6,748 nucleotides of DNA from Prevotella sp. GTDB taxonomy: Bacteria > Bacteroidota > Bacteroidia > Bacteroidales > Bacteroidaceae. The notes below the pieces were generated by a model that was given only the letters and a program-made list of their open reading frames with translations, had not been told where the DNA came from and searched no databases. The stretch spans positions 1 through 6,748 of the forward strand of contig JAEENF010000073.1 of assembly GCA_016283605.1 (NCBI GenBank). The letters are read 5' to 3'. The position numbers and the translations under genes are program-made. Positions 6,009-6,748 of this stretch are shown here, one piece after another (positions within the stretch are counted from its first letter, which is position 1; every line of letters starts with the position of its first letter).

Positions 6009-6057
6009 AAATTTCGCGTTAAAAGATATTAATTCGTGCGGAAGTCCGCCGAAATTT
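6009..6057. promoter_or_regulatory. Composite inverted repeat upstream of exbB-like gene
   Basis: AAATTTCG at 6009-6016 is the reverse complement of CGAAATTT at 6050-6057. Nested inside near the right arm is a small hairpin, GCGG (6038-6041) with CCGC (6046-6049). The structure begins 5 bases after the aminotransferase stop and ends 3 bases before the -7 box at 6060. It has no following T-run, so it is a poor intrinsic terminator. A regulator operator or an mRNA 3'-end hairpin is as plausible. Confidence 0.4.
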
Positions 6058-6059
6058 GC

Positions 6060-6067
6060 TATCTTTG
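6060..6067 (+). promoter_or_regulatory. Promoter -7 box of the exbB-like gene
   Basis: TATCTTTG matches TAnnTTTG. The upstream -33 element is weak: only TTCG at 6033-6036 (23-base spacing) resembles it. Transcription from about 6073 would give an AT-rich leader of roughly 70 bases, the longest predicted leader in the window, with no Shine-Dalgarno but an A-rich run before ATG 6142. Confidence 0.6.
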
Positions 6068-6141
6068 TCCGGTCTAAACAAAAACGATTATTTACAAACT
6101 CAATTTTTAAATAACTAAAAAAAATTAAAATCATTACAATT

Positions 6142-6748
6142 ATGGCAACAACAACAAAGGCTGCAGCCCCAGCTAAAAAATCGGGCTTCCAAGGTGTTAA
6201 AGCTGCATGGATTATCCTCGTGATTTGCGCTCTTGCAGGTTATGGTGTATGGTACTTCGTTATGGGTAACCCCGACAACTTCGTTGGTGGCGACCGCACT
6301 GGTCACCCCGCAAACCTGCTTGGTACAGTGTATAAGGGAGGTTTCGTTGTAGGTTTGATCCTGACACTTCTCTTCACCGTTATCTGCCTCGGTATCGAGC
6401 GCTTCTTCGCAATCAAGACCGCTTCTGGTAAGATGAACCTGGCTAAGTTCACCGCTGAGGTTAAGAACGCCATCAAGGCTCAGGACTTCAATAAGGCTAA
6501 GGAGCTCTGCAACAAGATGCAGGGTACAGTAGGTAACGTCGTTATGGCTTCTATCAACATGTATCAGACTGTTGAGACCGACGACACACTGAAGAAGGCC
6601 GCTAAGATCGCTAAGATCTCTCAGGCTCACGAGGAGGCTACTCAGCTGGAGATGCCTACCCTTCAGATGAACATGCCAATGGTTGCTACCATCGTATCTC
6701 TGGGTACCCTGACCGCTCTGTTCGGTACTGTGCTCGGTATGATCGGAT
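6142..6748 (+). CDS. exbB: MotA/TolQ/ExbB proton channel protein, C-terminus cut by window edge
   Basis: The first 202 codons are visible and the frame is open at the right edge. The short N-terminus is rich in Thr, Ala and Lys. A first membrane segment follows at about 21-41 (AWIILVICALAGYGVWYFVM). A second is at about 66-86 (GGFVVGLILTLLFTVICLGI) and runs into the family-typical IERFFAIK. A cytoplasmic helical part spans about 90-175. The third segment starts with MVATIVSLGTLTALFGTVLGMI, the conserved pore-lining region of ExbB/TolQ. With ExbD partners, ExbB uses the proton gradient to drive TonB and outer-membrane import; TolQ-like action in envelope constriction is the alternative. Codon choice differs from the genes before it: many GCT, GGT and GTT codons instead of GCC, GGC and GTC, as in strongly expressed genes. 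ExbD genes probably follow outside the window (inferred). Confidence 0.9.
   Translation, partial: MATTTKAAAPAKKSGFQGVKAAWIILVICALAGYGVWYFVMGNPDNFVGGDRTGHPANLLGTVYKGGFVVGLILTLLFTVICLGIERFFAIKTASGKMNLAKFTAEVKNAIKAQDFNKAKELCNKMQGTVGNVVMASINMYQTVETDDTLKKAAKIAKISQAHEEATQLEMPTLQMNMPMVATIVSLGTLTALFGTVLGMIG

Overview
The window looks like chromosomal DNA of a Bacteroidales member, most likely Prevotella-like. Three things support this. Six start sites are preceded by the Bacteroidota promoter -7 box TAnnTTTG. Strong Shine-Dalgarno sequences are nearly absent. The gene set (START-like protein, long LptF/LptG permease, RibBA, class I aminotransferase, ExbB) is typical of that group. The genus is an inference; no 16S or other marker is present.

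Left part (1-1020, AT-rich). A truncated minus-strand gene for a TPR-type lipoprotein runs off the left edge. Upstream of it are a promoter and three copies of GAATTTCAC. Next is a complete minus-strand tRNA-CAU unit with promoter, 74-nt tRNA and hairpin terminator. The short gap to 1023 carries two divergent promoters, one for the tRNA and one for the first plus-strand gene.

Middle part (1023-4670, GC-richer). A small acidic START/SRPBCC-like protein is followed by a 633-residue LptF/LptG-family permease (lipopolysaccharide export). Six bases further on lies ribBA, the bifunctional riboflavin-precursor enzyme. The permease and ribBA probably form one transcription unit.

Right part (4671-6748). 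An aspartate-type aminotransferase is followed by the start of an ExbB/TolQ proton-channel gene, cut by the right edge. Each has its own promoter. ExbB would energise TonB-dependent outer-membrane transport; its usual ExbD partners would lie beyond the window.

The most noteworthy non-coding observation is a pair of related repeats, upstream of the permease gene and upstream of the aminotransferase gene. Each has a left arm of GTGAA-type heptads and a right arm of TTCACT-type heptads. Each ends in a promoter -7 box. The right 60 bases of the two copies align without gaps at 49 of 60 positions, so the promoter core seems to be part of the repeat. I see no defence system, CRISPR array, transposase or integrase here. 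Apart from the repeats, the region is ordinary core chromosome.
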